Part shown: positions 1 through 10,991 of the stretch, piece after piece | Numbering within the stretch: position 1 is the stretch's first letter | How the letters are laid out: the number at the start of each line of letters is the position of its first letter | Assembly: GCA_016211105.1 (NCBI GenBank) | Contig: JACQSX010000035.1 | Span: forward strand, 1-64,000 | Direction: 5' to 3' | Origin: Acidobacteriota bacterium | GTDB lineage: Bacteria; Acidobacteriota; UBA6911; JACQSX01 | DNA length: 64,000 nt | Notes under the pieces: model-generated | Seen by the model: only the letters and a program-made list of their open reading frames with translations | Told to the model about the DNA's origin: nothing | The model's database searches: none | Made by a program: the position numbers and the translations under genes

Positions 1-554
1 ATCGTGGCACGATCACCGAATTGATCCATCAAATGCGTCTTGCACTCCTGCAGCGCAAGGATGGCATCGGTAAACAATAACTGAATCACTGGACCAGCAG
101 TGAGAACCTCGGTCAGATCCGCCACGCCGAAGCTATCACCCGCGTTGCGGGCCAGATATTGGGAGCGCGCCTGGTTTTCACAAGCCTGGCTTTCAAAGAA
201 CACTCGAGTTTGCAGCGGGTCGACCAACACAAAGGGAGATTGTTGAAGCCAGCGGCTGGCGCCGATAATATCGCGGCACACCGCGCGTTCCAGTTCCTGG
301 AAGTAGATCAATTCTTCCGTATCACAATTTCGAACCAGGGCGCCGTTATGGACAATCATCAGATCTCCCAGTCCATACTGGCGTACAATCCTGGCGACAT
401 TGCGAAATCGGCGACCTGTCACCAAAGCAATGCGCACGCCATGCTGCCTTAGGATCTCTACTGCTTTGGCGTTGGCAGCGGATATCTGGTGATGATTGTC
501 CAGAAACGTGCCATCCAGGTCTAACGCCACCAATCGAACTTGCGATCCCAACAT
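1..554 (-). CDS. HAD-superfamily hydrolase, Cof/YidA type (partial, 3' end beyond window)
   Basis: Partial gene of about 184 visible codons that runs off the left edge. The N-terminus reads MLGSQVRLVALDLDGTFLD, which carries HAD motif I (D12-x-D14-G-T) with its nucleophile Asp. It is followed by the Cof-type pattern of a conserved Thr-Gly-Arg (LVTGRR) and an NGA segment (MIVHNGALV). Family knowledge suggests a cytoplasmic sugar-phosphate or nucleotide phosphatase; the substrate cannot be inferred. The ATG lies 3 nt after the tatC stop codon, so the two genes are very likely co-transcribed. No functional link to Tat export is evident. The acidic C-terminal HAD motifs lie outside the window. 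Confidence 0.85.
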   Translation of the reverse strand, partial: MLGSQVRLVALDLDGTFLDNHHQISAANAKAVEILRQHGVRIALVTGRRFRNVARIVRQYGLGDLMIVHNGALVRNCDTEELIYFQELERAVCRDIIGASRWLQQSPFVLVDPLQTRVFFESQACENQARSQYLARNAGDSFGVADLTEVLTAGPVIQLLFTDAILALQECKTHLMDQFGDRAT

Positions 555-557
555 GCA

Positions 558-1370
558 CTAGGAGGTGGAAGTGCTCAAGGCGTGGTCGCGAGCCTTGTGT
601 CTGCGCCTGAAAAGGAACGCGATCCCGATGCTCACGACATACAAAGCCATCATGGGAAGCGCAAACACAAAAAGGTTCACTGCATCTCCAGTCGGAGAGA
701 TTACAGCCGCAATGATGAAGATAATTAATACGGCGAATTTGAAATTGTGCAACAAGAATCTTGGGGTAACGATCCCGAATAGCGACAGAAAGCCGATCAG
801 GATAGGGAGTTGGAAGACAACACCCATCCCTACCATGATCAGAGTGGCAAAATCAAAAAACTCGGTCGCCGTGATCAGCGGCTGCAACTCCGGATTAAAA
901 TTGATCAAAAAATTCAACGTTCGCGGCAACGCGATGTAGTATGCGAAGATTCCCCCCATCAGAAACAGCGTGCTAGAGGCAAATAGAAATGGGAGCGCGT
1001 AGGCCTTCTCGCGCCGATACAAGCCCGGCGAGATGAACAACCAAAGCTGCCACAGAATAAAGGGGGAAGCCAAAAAGATCCCGACCAGCAGGGAAACTTT
1101 CATCGAGATGCCGAAACTCTCAGTGGGGGTAAGGTAAAAGAGATCTTTTTGACCTGGTGGGAGGACCTGTCGAATGGGCGCGGCGATAAAATGAAAAAGT
1201 TGAACATTAAAGATGAAGCAGATCACGAACGTGATCCCCACCCCCACCAGAGAATAGAGGATCCGCGTGCGGAGCTCTTCCAAGTGCTCCAGAAAAGACA
1301 TTTTGTCAGAAAGTTCCTCTTGCTCAAGGGGGAGCATCGCTTCCGAATCTCCCCGTTTATTCTCAGTCAT
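558..1370 (-). CDS. tatC: Sec-independent protein translocase subunit TatC
   Basis: 270-residue polytopic inner-membrane protein, core receptor of the twin-arginine translocase. The N-terminal cytoplasmic signature FLEHLEELRTRI contains the conserved Glu of the signal-peptide binding surface. The first periplasmic loop and TM3 region has the hallmark FISPGLYRREK. Six hydrophobic segments follow the family layout, and the protein ends in a short basic/serine tail. The reading frame is open upstream to a TTG at 1388, but the ATG at 1370 (MTENKRG) is preferred because the usual family start lies close to the HLEELR motif. Even so, about 25 residues of acidic leader precede that motif. No tatA/tatB gene is seen nearby. 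The HAD gene follows 3 nt after its stop. Confidence 0.95.
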   Translation of the reverse strand: MTENKRGDSEAMLPLEQEELSDKMSFLEHLEELRTRILYSLVGVGITFVICFIFNVQLFHFIAAPIRQVLPPGQKDLFYLTPTESFGISMKVSLLVGIFLASPFILWQLWLFISPGLYRREKAYALPFLFASSTLFLMGGIFAYYIALPRTLNFLINFNPELQPLITATEFFDFATLIMVGMGVVFQLPILIGFLSLFGIVTPRFLLHNFKFAVLIIFIIAAVISPTGDAVNLFVFALPMMALYVVSIGIAFLFRRRHKARDHALSTSTS

Positions 1371-1454
1371 CAATAACTCACGTACCAATCAGGGAGGGAA
1401 CGGCGCGGCAAGTGCGAAGTTTCCCTTCTTCTGAAACATACATTAACCATTTCA

Positions 1455-1484
1455 AGTTTAGAGCAGGCGCCTTGAAACAGTCAA
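1455..1484 (-). promoter_or_regulatory. Candidate sigma70-type promoter for tatC
   Basis: On the minus strand TTGACT (1479-1484) and TAAACT (1455-1460) are separated by 18 nt, about 85 nt upstream of the tatC ATG. The match to TTGACA/TATAAT is good at -35 and moderate at -10. Seen by eye only. Confidence 0.4.
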
Positions 1485-1503
1485 ACCTTCTACAAGCTAA
1501 CTT

Positions 1504-1535
1504 AGTACCTCGATTCATAAATACGATAACGTTTG
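1504..1535 (+). repeat. Solo copy of the AGTACCTCG repeat family
   Basis: Positions 1504-1525 are identical over 22 bases to both ends of the inverted-repeat element at 12283-12513. The similarity continues as ATAACGTTT, which matches the right-hand end of that element best. No inverted partner is visible within a few hundred bases, so this is a single end or a decayed copy. It sits between the tatC upstream region and the 3' end of tRNA-Ser. Confidence 0.8.
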
Positions 1536-1682
1536 CTGGAATGTAGTTCATGCAGCGATAAGGCTACCCTGGCGAAAGCTATTTTGAGGGTCGCATCTTG
1601 CCCCCACACATTTTCCTGCTGGAACATAATCGGAGTATTCCAAGTTCCCCAGCACCTGCTCCAGAGGCAGGCCGAACAAGGC

Positions 1683-1776
<94 letters not shown>

Positions 1777-1821
1777 TTCCAATGGGTTGCGGGGCTGACC
1801 AAGATATCAACGAAAGAAGTT

Positions 1822-1850
1822 ATTCTAGCCGTCCCAGAAGCGAGTTGCAA
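1822..1850 (-). promoter_or_regulatory. sigma70-type promoter for tRNA-Ser
   Basis: Minus-strand TTGCAA (1845-1850) and TAGAAT (1822-1827) with the ideal 17-nt spacer lie about 45 nt upstream of the tRNA 5' end. Two good hexamers at ideal spacing in front of a stable RNA gene make this one of the more credible promoters in the window. Confidence 0.6.
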
Positions 1851-2092
1851 TTACGTTACGAAGTCCAAGTCCAGACAACGACGCAAAGAGATCGCTTTCC
1901 GCTATTCAAAAAATCGGAATACAAAATTCGGATAATTGAATTATTGTCAAGATTTGGTCAACACGAAGAACAGGTTGCTTGTCCGCAAAAGCAAAGCCAT
2001 CCGAAAGAACTTACTTCTTGTGGAAATCTTCTCTTCGATATACACCTTTCGGCCCGAAAATTGCTAAAAAGAAAGAAAAGCAGTTTTACAGC
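1851..2092. other. Intergenic stretch without a convincing gene
   Basis: The sequence between the tRNA-Ser promoter and the cupredoxin gene has no ORF with protein-like composition. The only small feature is an AT-rich palindrome around 1932-1947 (ATAATT-G-AATTAT), which could be part of a promoter or operator for the downstream gene. Confidence 0.5.
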
Positions 2093-2107
2093 GGGAGGGT
2101 ACAGCTT

Positions 2108-2686
2108 ATGGCAAGACACAGGAATGTCATGTCGCCGTTGATTCTCTTGGTAATGTTCCTCAGCACGGCGCTTGTTCCACATGCGATCGCGCAGGATCAG
2201 CCCAACGATATCACCATAATGATGAAAGGATTTGGCTACGAGGGCCCGGCTGGCGCCTCAGGCCCGCCTCAAGCGCCAGCCATCAGTATCCTCACCCTGA
2301 AGAATGGACAGGCAGTCAGGCTGATTTTTGTAAACACAGACTCAACCTCTCATCAGGTGATCAGCTCTTTGTTTGCCGCCGTGGATCATGTGTCGATTGA
2401 AATCCTGGATCCCTCCGACGTAGTGGTCGCGACGATCAAGGGAAAAGACGCGGGGGAGATACAACTGCTGCCCAACTGGAAAGCCCGGGTGAGTCTGACT
2501 CCAAACTTCCGATCTGTGGAAGAGGGTGGTATCCTCACATTCGAGGTGAGTTGTCACCGAAATCATGGGACCGAGTTTTGCCACTATCTGCAAGGAGTGA
2601 AAGGACTCATTACCATCGTCAAAGACGCATCGTCCCAGCCTCCAGTCGAGCCGCCGCCTCCACCCGAGCCACCGGGCTACTACTGA
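2108..2686 (+). CDS. Secreted cupredoxin-fold protein with proline-rich tail
   Basis: 192 residues. An Sec-type signal peptide (about 1-28, ending PHAIA-QD) precedes a single cupredoxin-like domain (about 35-172) and a Pro-rich C-terminus (PPVEPPPPPEPPGYY). Potential copper ligands are H82 (TSHQV) and the cluster C149, H150, H153, C158, H159. Blue-copper proteins normally end this loop with a Met before Lys-Gly, but here the sequence is GVKG (V164), so the usual axial Met is missing. Start chosen at the ATG at 2108, 9 nt after GGGAGG; the frame is open further upstream but only this start gives a signal peptide. It is probably exported, and may bind copper or be a structural cupredoxin. The next gene is also secreted. 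Confidence 0.8.
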   Translation: MARHRNVMSPLILLVMFLSTALVPHAIAQDQPNDITIMMKGFGYEGPAGASGPPQAPAISILTLKNGQAVRLIFVNTDSTSHQVISSLFAAVDHVSIEILDPSDVVVATIKGKDAGEIQLLPNWKARVSLTPNFRSVEEGGILTFEVSCHRNHGTEFCHYLQGVKGLITIVKDASSQPPVEPPPPPEPPGYY

Positions 2687-2887
2687 TGCCGCGGGGGCGG
2701 TGTCAGACTGAGTCAAACACACTCGTCTAGACCGCACGGATAGCTTCAGGAGCTAGCGACTGCGATCGGTGCGCAGATACTCCATGCGGTGGTTCCGTGC
2801 AACGACTGCTTCGGGAACAAGATTTGTTCTTGGAATTACAACCGAGAAACTTAACCAAACAGTAACGTATCCGCAATTGGAGAATGT

Positions 2888-5398
2888 ATGAAAAGATACT
2901 TTTTCGTGGTCACGCTGCTCTCTTTCGTTTTTCTTTTCCTGTTCGATCTCGCATGGGCAGATCCTCCCGACACGATGGTCCTACGAACGGGTCTTTTGCC
3001 GGCCAATGAAGTTCCGCCGGTGACAAATCTGACAGCCTCCGGGTCCATCACGATTACGCTATTTGTTAACCGTGACGACCAGGGTTTTATCACCTCCGGT
3101 ACCGTGGATTTCGATGTGAGTTTTAGCGGGTTTCCCGCCGGCACAAGATTCACCGGTCTGCACATCCACAACGGAGGGCCGACCATCGCGGGTCCGGTGG
3201 TAATCGGCACTAATTTAGGTAGCGGCGCAAACTCTGTGCTCAGCGAAACCGGCACCGGGAAAATATTCCGGCGCGTAGTTGTCGATGGAAGCAACCGAAG
3301 AACCTTAAATTTCTTGAGAGGTGTGGCCAGCCAACCCCAGCTCTACTATGTCAACCTCCACACGACGGTGAATCCGGGCGGGGCGATCCGCGGACAATTG
3401 GCTCCTACAACACTGGTATTTCGCACCCTCATGGTTCCTGACCAGGAGGTTCCGCCGGTGGCTGGCTTTTCTGCTTTTGCGGTCACTACAACAACTATCT
3501 ATGTCAACCGCGATAGCACCGGCACCATTGTTTCCGGCACAGTCGACCTAAACCTGGCGTATCAGTTTCCGGAAAGCGTCACCATCATCGGCTACCACAT
3601 CCATAGAGGGACAGCGGGAACCAACGGTCCAGCCATCATTAGTTCGGGCAGCGGCAGCGGCAACAACAGTGTCACTACGCCGTCCCGCACAGGCAACCTG
3701 TTCCGCCGCGTCGACATTCCAAGTACCGACGCAGCCGGGTTGGCGGTGTTGAATGGAATGATCGAGGATCCCAGCCAGTTTTACGTCAACTTGCACACAC
3801 CGGCCAATCCAGGCGGCGCAATCCGGGGGCAACTATCCGCAAGTACTTACACTTTCTTCAAGAGCATGCACCCGCTTTTTGAAGTGCCACCGATTGATAT
3901 TTTGGCAACCGAAGGCCAGGCTCTGATCACTGCCCAGGTGAACCGCGACGAGACGGGCAACATCACTTCGGGCAGCGTACTCTTCAACGTCGATTTCTCG
4001 GTACCGGCGCCAATGACCTTCGTCGGACTGCACATACACAACGCTCCTGAAGGGATCAACGGACCAGTCGTCATCAATAGCGGCCTGAGCGCCAGCAATA
4101 GCGTCACCGTCGACGTGGGCACCGGCAACATTACGCGCACCGTGACCATCGATGGCAACGATGCAGCAGCTCTGGATGCATTGAAGGGGGCACTCGAATT
4201 TCCACAAAGGTACTACGTCAACTTGCACACCACGGTCTATCCAGGAGGACTTCTGCGCGCACAGTTAGACCGCACCGTATTAGTGCATCGGGTGGCGATG
4301 CGTCCGGATAACGAAGTTCCCCCAGTCACCGGATTGAACGCCAATGCTGCGGCCACCGTCACAGCCAGACTGGCGAAAAATGCCCAGGGGAAAACCATCT
4401 CTGGAACGGTCGATTTCGACGTCTCCTTTCAGTTTCCAGCCCCGGCGACTTTTACCGGCCTGCACATCCATAACGGCCCGGCCAGCATCAGCGCTCCGGT
4501 CGTCATCAGTTCCGGCATTGGCAGCGGCGCAAACAGCGTCACGGACGAAGACGGAGTCGGGGTCTTATTCCGGCGTGCGACCATCGGCCCATCGTCCGCC
4601 GCCGGACTGAGCGCATTAGATGACATGCAGAAAAATCCGGAGTTGTACTACATCAACTTGCACACGCCCACCAATCCGGGAGGGGCGGTACGCGCACAAC
4701 TGGCCACCAACGTCCACCAGTTTGCCCAGGTGGGCGCGGGAAATGGGTCTTCCACCTCGATCACGCTAACCAACCCCTCTGCCACAACATCCGCCAGCGG
4801 TTTTGTATTTTTCTTTGCTCCTGACGGCAAACCTCAAGATGCGATTGTCAACGACGCATCCGTACCTTTTGTAATTCCTCCATCGGGCTCAGTGACTCTG
4901 GCGACCAACAGCCAGAGTGCCGTCCGCGCCGGATATGCCCGCGTGGTATCGCCAGATGTTGTGATCCCCAACATCACCTTCTTGCTGCCCGGTCTGCCGC
5001 CGGCTTCGGGTGGCGCTTCAACACAGGACGCCTTTACCTTCCACGCTCCGGTATCGCGCAGTACTTCTGAGGGACGGGAAGCAGGAGTCGCCGTTGCCAA
5101 TGTGTCCACCCAAACGGTCCGCGTAGTTTTCAGCATCGTCGATGCCGGCGGCCGGCGGCCCAGAGCGGGCAGAACGTCGGTAATCCTGGCGCCGGGAGAG
5201 CAGTTCAGTCGTTTGCTGGGCGAGTTGTTTCCCGAGCTGGAGGAATTTCAGGGAACGCTGCGAATTGCCGCTCTGGCCCCATTTCCTTCAAAATCTATCA
5301 TCGTCACCGTTGTTCAATTTGGTCCGGATCAGTTCAGTATTGTCCCTCTAACCTTGAGTACGAAGACTGGAGCGCTGGAGACACAGGAGGGACAATGA
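2888..5398 (+). CDS. Secreted protein with four CHRD domains and a C-terminal beta-rich module
   Basis: 836 residues. The signal peptide is about 1-24 (ending LAWA-DPP). Four tandem CHRD domains of about 140 residues follow (roughly 30-170, 171-312, 313-455, 456-605). Each starts with an EVPP motif, has an HIHN or HIHR strand in the middle, and ends with YVNLHT-x-x-NPGG-x-x-RxQL or a close variant. CHRD domains occur in chordin and in many bacterial secreted proteins of unknown role. Residues 605-836 form a separate beta-rich module (LTNPS, FFFAPDG, LAPGEQFSRLLGELFP) that resembles the end of the metzincin-like protein at 52869-55511. GGAGAA precedes the ATG. A surface or extracellular role is likely; a specific function is not known. 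Confidence 0.85.
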   Translation: MKRYFFVVTLLSFVFLFLFDLAWADPPDTMVLRTGLLPANEVPPVTNLTASGSITITLFVNRDDQGFITSGTVDFDVSFSGFPAGTRFTGLHIHNGGPTIAGPVVIGTNLGSGANSVLSETGTGKIFRRVVVDGSNRRTLNFLRGVASQPQLYYVNLHTTVNPGGAIRGQLAPTTLVFRTLMVPDQEVPPVAGFSAFAVTTTTIYVNRDSTGTIVSGTVDLNLAYQFPESVTIIGYHIHRGTAGTNGPAIISSGSGSGNNSVTTPSRTGNLFRRVDIPSTDAAGLAVLNGMIEDPSQFYVNLHTPANPGGAIRGQLSASTYTFFKSMHPLFEVPPIDILATEGQALITAQVNRDETGNITSGSVLFNVDFSVPAPMTFVGLHIHNAPEGINGPVVINSGLSASNSVTVDVGTGNITRTVTIDGNDAAALDALKGALEFPQRYYVNLHTTVYPGGLLRAQLDRTVLVHRVAMRPDNEVPPVTGLNANAAATVTARLAKNAQGKTISGTVDFDVSFQFPAPATFTGLHIHNGPASISAPVVISSGIGSGANSVTDEDGVGVLFRRATIGPSSAAGLSALDDMQKNPELYYINLHTPTNPGGAVRAQLATNVHQFAQVGAGNGSSTSITLTNPSATTSASGFVFFFAPDGKPQDAIVNDASVPFVIPPSGSVTLATNSQSAVRAGYARVVSPDVVIPNITFLLPGLPPASGGASTQDAFTFHAPVSRSTSEGREAGVAVANVSTQTVRVVFSIVDAGGRRPRAGRTSVILAPGEQFSRLLGELFPELEEFQGTLRIAALAPFPSKSIIVTVVQFGPDQFSIVPLTLSTKTGALETQEGQ

Positions 5399-5480
5399 CA
5401 GCAATGAGCTAGGGTCAGCTTGGCCGGGTCACCCGTGCGACGCATTAAGATCTTATTTTTCTTGTTCAGCACTCCGCACT

Positions 5481-7184
5481 TCAAAAAAGATACGCCTCCG
5501 TCGCGTATCTCCGCATCATCCGGTGGGTGTTAAAGTAGTAAGCATTCTTGCCGATGGCGTCATTCATAACGCGAATCCAATCTCCTCGCTGGTCGTAAAA
5601 AAGCGGCAGGATCACTTCCTCTAGCTTGCGGTAAAGATCTTCCGCATCAGCCTGATCAGAGCACTTTTCCAGGCTTGCCTCCTGAGGTAGAGCACCGATC
5701 GACCACCCAGTGACTCCCTCGATATGACCCTCAATCCACCACCCGTCCAGAATGCCCAAGTTGGGCACGCCGTTGTGCGCGGCCTTCATGCCGCTGGTTC
5801 CCGACGCTTCACGGGGCCGCAACGGTGTGCTTAACCAGAGATCCACGCCAGACACCAGCATCAGAGCCAACGTCATGTCATAGTCCTGCAAATAAACAAT
5901 GCTGGGGACATCCCTCAATTCCCGATGATACCTGAAAATCTTTTCGATCAGTTTCTTGCCCGGCCCATCCTGGGGATGGGCTTTGCCGGCATAGACAAGC
6001 TGGATTTTGCGTTTCCGCGCAATCGCTATGAGTCGCTCCAAATCTTGAAAAATCATATCGGCGCGTTTATAAGCGGTCGCACGCCGTGCAAAGCCAATCG
6101 TCAAGACCTGCGGATCCAACTGGACGTTCTCCCGACGTCGAATTTCATCGAGCAAGGCCAGCTTTGCCTCCATGTGAGCGGCCCAAATTTCATCTTTGGG
6201 AATATGGTCCACTCGCACAAATAACTCCGGCTCGTTGGCCCAGCCTGGTAGGTAACGGTCGTACAGTCGTCTGAAGCTTGGACAGGTCCAAGTAAAAGAA
6301 TGAACTCCGTTGGTAATTGCATTGAATTCATAGCCCGGATACATCTGTTTGGAAACTTCGCCGTGTCTTTTCGCCACGCCATTGACGTAGTGACTCAAAT
6401 TCAAAGCCAGCAGTGTCATATTCAGCCGGTCCTCACCGGCCAGATCCTTCAGAACCTTGAGCAGCGTAGCGTCCCCCAGAACCCTCATCACCAGCCCGTA
6501 GTCGAACCTCTCGTGGCCGACAGCTTCTGGCGTATGGGTCGTGAAAACGCAGTAATTCCTGACCGCGTCGGCGTCCCACACCTTTTCCTCATCCCAGACA
6601 AGCTCCAACGGCCTTTTATGCCGTCGTAATAGTTCCAGAGTCAAAAGACTCGCGTGACCTTCGTTCATGTGATACCTGCGGATCTCCATACCGAGATCCC
6701 GCAACATTCGATAGCCCCCCATTCCCAGGATCACTTCCTGTTTAAAGCGGTAGGCAGCATCTCCACCGTACAACACCGCGGTGAGTTCCCTGTCCTTAGG
6801 CTGGTTTTCCTCCAAGTCGGTGTCCAAAAACAGAACCGGGACCCCGCGGCCGGTCATGCTTTGCGCGTCATACCGCCAGGCGCCTACTACGACCTTACGC
6901 CCTTCAATTGGAACACGCACCTTATTGGGAAGGCGCCGCATGAAATCTTCCGGTCGCCACTCCACCGGATGTTCCAACTGTCCTCCATCCTCGGTGATCT
7001 CCTGACGAAAATATCCCTTTTTGTACAGGAGCGTAATTGCAACCAGCGGCATCCCCAAATCGGCAGCCGTTTTGACAGTATCACCCGCGAGTATGCCCAG
7101 CCCGCCCGCGTAAGTCGGAATCTCATTAACCAATCCAATCTCCATCGAAAAATAGGCAATGGATGGCTTACGATTTGAACTCAT
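5481..7184 (-). CDS. glgP: Alpha-glucan phosphorylase (GT35, short form)
   Basis: 567 residues, the compact class of alpha-glucan phosphorylase (TIGR02094-like), which is shorter than the roughly 800-residue E. coli type. It releases glucose-1-phosphate from glycogen or maltodextrin in the cytoplasm. Landmarks are the N-terminal IAYFSMEIGL and the glycine-rich YAGGLGILAGD, HMNEGHASLL in the middle, and EASGTSGMKAAHNG with the PLP Schiff-base lysine at K467, followed by GILDGWWIEG. ATG at 7184 is preceded by AGGTG. It lies 49 nt downstream of a small gene on the same strand and is convergent with the CHRD gene. No glgA/B/C genes are in the window. Confidence 0.93.
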   Translation of the reverse strand: MSSNRKPSIAYFSMEIGLVNEIPTYAGGLGILAGDTVKTAADLGMPLVAITLLYKKGYFRQEITEDGGQLEHPVEWRPEDFMRRLPNKVRVPIEGRKVVVGAWRYDAQSMTGRGVPVLFLDTDLEENQPKDRELTAVLYGGDAAYRFKQEVILGMGGYRMLRDLGMEIRRYHMNEGHASLLTLELLRRHKRPLELVWDEEKVWDADAVRNYCVFTTHTPEAVGHERFDYGLVMRVLGDATLLKVLKDLAGEDRLNMTLLALNLSHYVNGVAKRHGEVSKQMYPGYEFNAITNGVHSFTWTCPSFRRLYDRYLPGWANEPELFVRVDHIPKDEIWAAHMEAKLALLDEIRRRENVQLDPQVLTIGFARRATAYKRADMIFQDLERLIAIARKRKIQLVYAGKAHPQDGPGKKLIEKIFRYHRELRDVPSIVYLQDYDMTLALMLVSGVDLWLSTPLRPREASGTSGMKAAHNGVPNLGILDGWWIEGHIEGVTGWSIGALPQEASLEKCSDQADAEDLYRKLEEVILPLFYDQRGDWIRVMNDAIGKNAYYFNTHRMMRRYATEAYLF

Positions 7185-7233
7185 TCACCTGTCACGACTT
7201 TGATGTCGACGCAGCCGCACGTCCGGCTGGCGC

Positions 7234-7461
7234 TTATGAGGTAAGTACTGGAACTTTTTCCGGAGGCGAATTGATGCTTCGATAAATGTAGCGGTAATTG
7301 CTGAAACAACGTCCACACCTGAAGAGGTGATCTATGGTCTCGATCACCTCGATATCCTGCAATTGCTTGCGCGCAAGCAAGGAAAGCCTTTCGCACGGAA
7401 CATGGTTGTTCGCAGGAAAGGTAATCGCAAAGTACAGCTTGCTGGTTACGACAACCGCCAT
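7234..7461 (-). CDS. Small hypothetical protein with a CxxC motif
   Basis: 75 residues (MAVVVTSKLYFAITFPANN at the start). A GGAGAGG ribosome-binding site ends 7 nt before the ATG, which supports this frame over a longer overlapping frame on the same strand. The protein contains a lone Cys at 23 and an FRCGRCFSNYRYIY segment (CxxC) near residue 50, so a metal-binding or redox-active small domain is possible. It is soluble with no signal peptide. It sits 49 nt upstream of the glucan phosphorylase gene on the same strand and is probably co-transcribed with it. I do not recognise a family. Confidence 0.65.
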   Translation of the reverse strand: MAVVVTSKLYFAITFPANNHVPCERLSLLARKQLQDIEVIETIDHLFRCGRCFSNYRYIYRSINSPPEKVPVLTS

Positions 7462-7489
7462 GTTTCAGCCTCTCCAAGGGTCCACCGTC

Positions 7490-7519
7490 ATCTTAGCAGA
7501 AACAAAACGCGCGATACAA
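7490..7519 (-). promoter_or_regulatory. Candidate promoter for the small protein-glgP pair
   Basis: Minus-strand TTGTAT (7514-7519) and TAAGAT (7490-7495) with an 18-nt spacer lie about 30 nt before the small gene's start codon. Moderate match only. Confidence 0.35.
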
Positions 7520-7639
7520 TGTCTCGCGCCCCAGTTTCGAGCCTCTTTTCAATTCTTCTTGAATCAAATTCGAAATAGAATTTCAAGCAAATATTGTTGC
7601 AGAAATCTAGAACTTGGAAGCTACAACCAAAGCGGGTAA

Positions 7640-9664
<2,025 letters not shown>

Positions 9665-9732
9665 CATTAAAAATCGCTTTTTGAAAGCCCTTACCGCATC
9701 TTCGCCAATATCACAAAGACCCTGCGGTTCCC

Positions 9733-10254
9733 ATGGCTGACCTTGTTTTCCCTTCGCCTACAACCCTGTTTGTCGCATTGCTATATCCGCCGGTAGATCC
9801 CCGAGAATGTATTGAAGAACTATCAAAGCTTTTTGGTCCCGTCTGCCGTGCCAGCGCGACCTACGCCATGACCGCCTTTTCTAGCTTCTACGAAAAGGAA
9901 ATGGGAACTGGGTTGCAAAAGCACTTCATCTCCTTTGTGCCCCGCGTGCCAATGGACCAGTTGGCGGAGTGCAAATTAGCCACTCATAAATTGGAGAAGG
10001 CATTCGAGCGCCTACCCGGAAGGCGCACTTTCAACATCGATCCCGGGCTACTAACGAGCTACAGCGTTATTCTCTCTACGTTGAAAAACCATGCCCATCG
10101 CATTTACCTGCGCGACGGAGTTTTTGCCGAAGTGACGTTGATTTTTCGAGATGGCGCATATCACCCACTTCCTTGGACTTACGCGGACTACCAGAGCCCT
10201 CTGGCACTGCGTTTCTTTCAAGAAGCGCGGCCTGGAGGTGCGTCTCACAAGTAG
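9733..10254 (+). CDS. DUF4416 family protein
   Basis: 173-residue soluble protein with the DUF4416 pattern: FSSFYEKEMG near residue 56, the pair LEKAFERLPGRRTFNIDPG, then KNHAHRIYLRDGVFAEVTL, and the ending PLPWTYADYQS. The family is conserved in several phyla and has no established function. The charged and aromatic conserved positions (Asp of NIDPG, His-Arg of HRIYL, Tyr-Asp of YADY) suggest an enzyme-like pocket, which is inference. The gene starts 68 nt after ligA on the same strand. Confidence 0.85.
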   Translation: MADLVFPSPTTLFVALLYPPVDPRECIEELSKLFGPVCRASATYAMTAFSSFYEKEMGTGLQKHFISFVPRVPMDQLAECKLATHKLEKAFERLPGRRTFNIDPGLLTSYSVILSTLKNHAHRIYLRDGVFAEVTLIFRDGAYHPLPWTYADYQSPLALRFFQEARPGGASHK

Positions 10255-10320
10255 GGCGATGCTCCTCACTTCCCCGTCGCCTTGCACCTGTCCTCCCACC
10301 TCCGGGTTACAATAACATGT

Positions 10321-10971
10321 ATGAATCATCGTTGGCTTGTTCTGGTCATCGCGGTGCTGATCAGCAGTTGCATGAATAAGAAATCGGTGAATCCTAAAAT
10401 CATCACACCCGGATTTCCCGGCAATGCCGGAAAGATTCCAGCCTCGCCCGCGACCGCGAACGCAGAGTCAAATGGCAACCTCATATTTCTTGGCAGCGAT
10501 GTCGTCACTGTTCCGGCGGGCACGGAATTATCCGTCAAACTGGTCGATGCGATCGATACATCTACCAGCAAGAGTGGAGATGCCTTTGACGCCTTACTGA
10601 CCAAACCTCTTACGGTGGGAGCAACGCTGGTGACTTCCGTCGGGACTCCATTGCGTGGCCAGATTACGGATGCCACTTCTATAGAAGGCGGAGGAGGCTC
10701 TACCTTATCACTCAGCTTGCTGGAGATCATGGTCAATAATCATTGGTTTCCCATCCAGACGAACTTGCTCACGATTGAGGCAAGGGCAACAAGCGTACAT
10801 GCCATCGAAAACTTGGACTCCTTGAACAGGCCACAATCTGCGACGGAGGATCACTTGCCGGTACGAATCTTGCGTATAAAAGGCACTTCCGTAAGACTTC
10901 CCTCAGGCCAGCCTCTGATGTTTTATTTGACCCGGAAAGCGTTGCTCGAAACTTCGGGAATCGGGCACTAG
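10321..10971 (+). CDS. Predicted lipoprotein of unknown function
   Basis: 216 residues from the ATG at 10321. Residues 1-17 form a lipoprotein signal peptide with lipobox I-S-S-C17, so the mature protein would be lipid-anchored. An upstream in-frame ATG at 10282 would add 13 residues before the signal peptide and is less likely. The mature part begins with a low-complexity linker and then a beta-rich domain (VTVPAGTELSVKLVDAIDTS, GDAFDALLTKPL, GTPLRGQITDA). This style is common in acidobacterial envelope proteins, but I cannot assign a function. It follows the DUF4416 gene in the same direction. Confidence 0.7.
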   Translation: MNHRWLVLVIAVLISSCMNKKSVNPKIITPGFPGNAGKIPASPATANAESNGNLIFLGSDVVTVPAGTELSVKLVDAIDTSTSKSGDAFDALLTKPLTVGATLVTSVGTPLRGQITDATSIEGGGGSTLSLSLLEIMVNNHWFPIQTNLLTIEARATSVHAIENLDSLNRPQSATEDHLPVRILRIKGTSVRLPSGQPLMFYLTRKALLETSGIGH

Positions 10972-10991
10972 TAAAATGTGCAGCTCATCTT

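Noticed and set aside
7181..7477. 98-codon frame on the minus strand upstream of glgP
   Set aside because: It overlaps the 75-residue frame that has a proper ribosome-binding site, and its composition is not protein-like.
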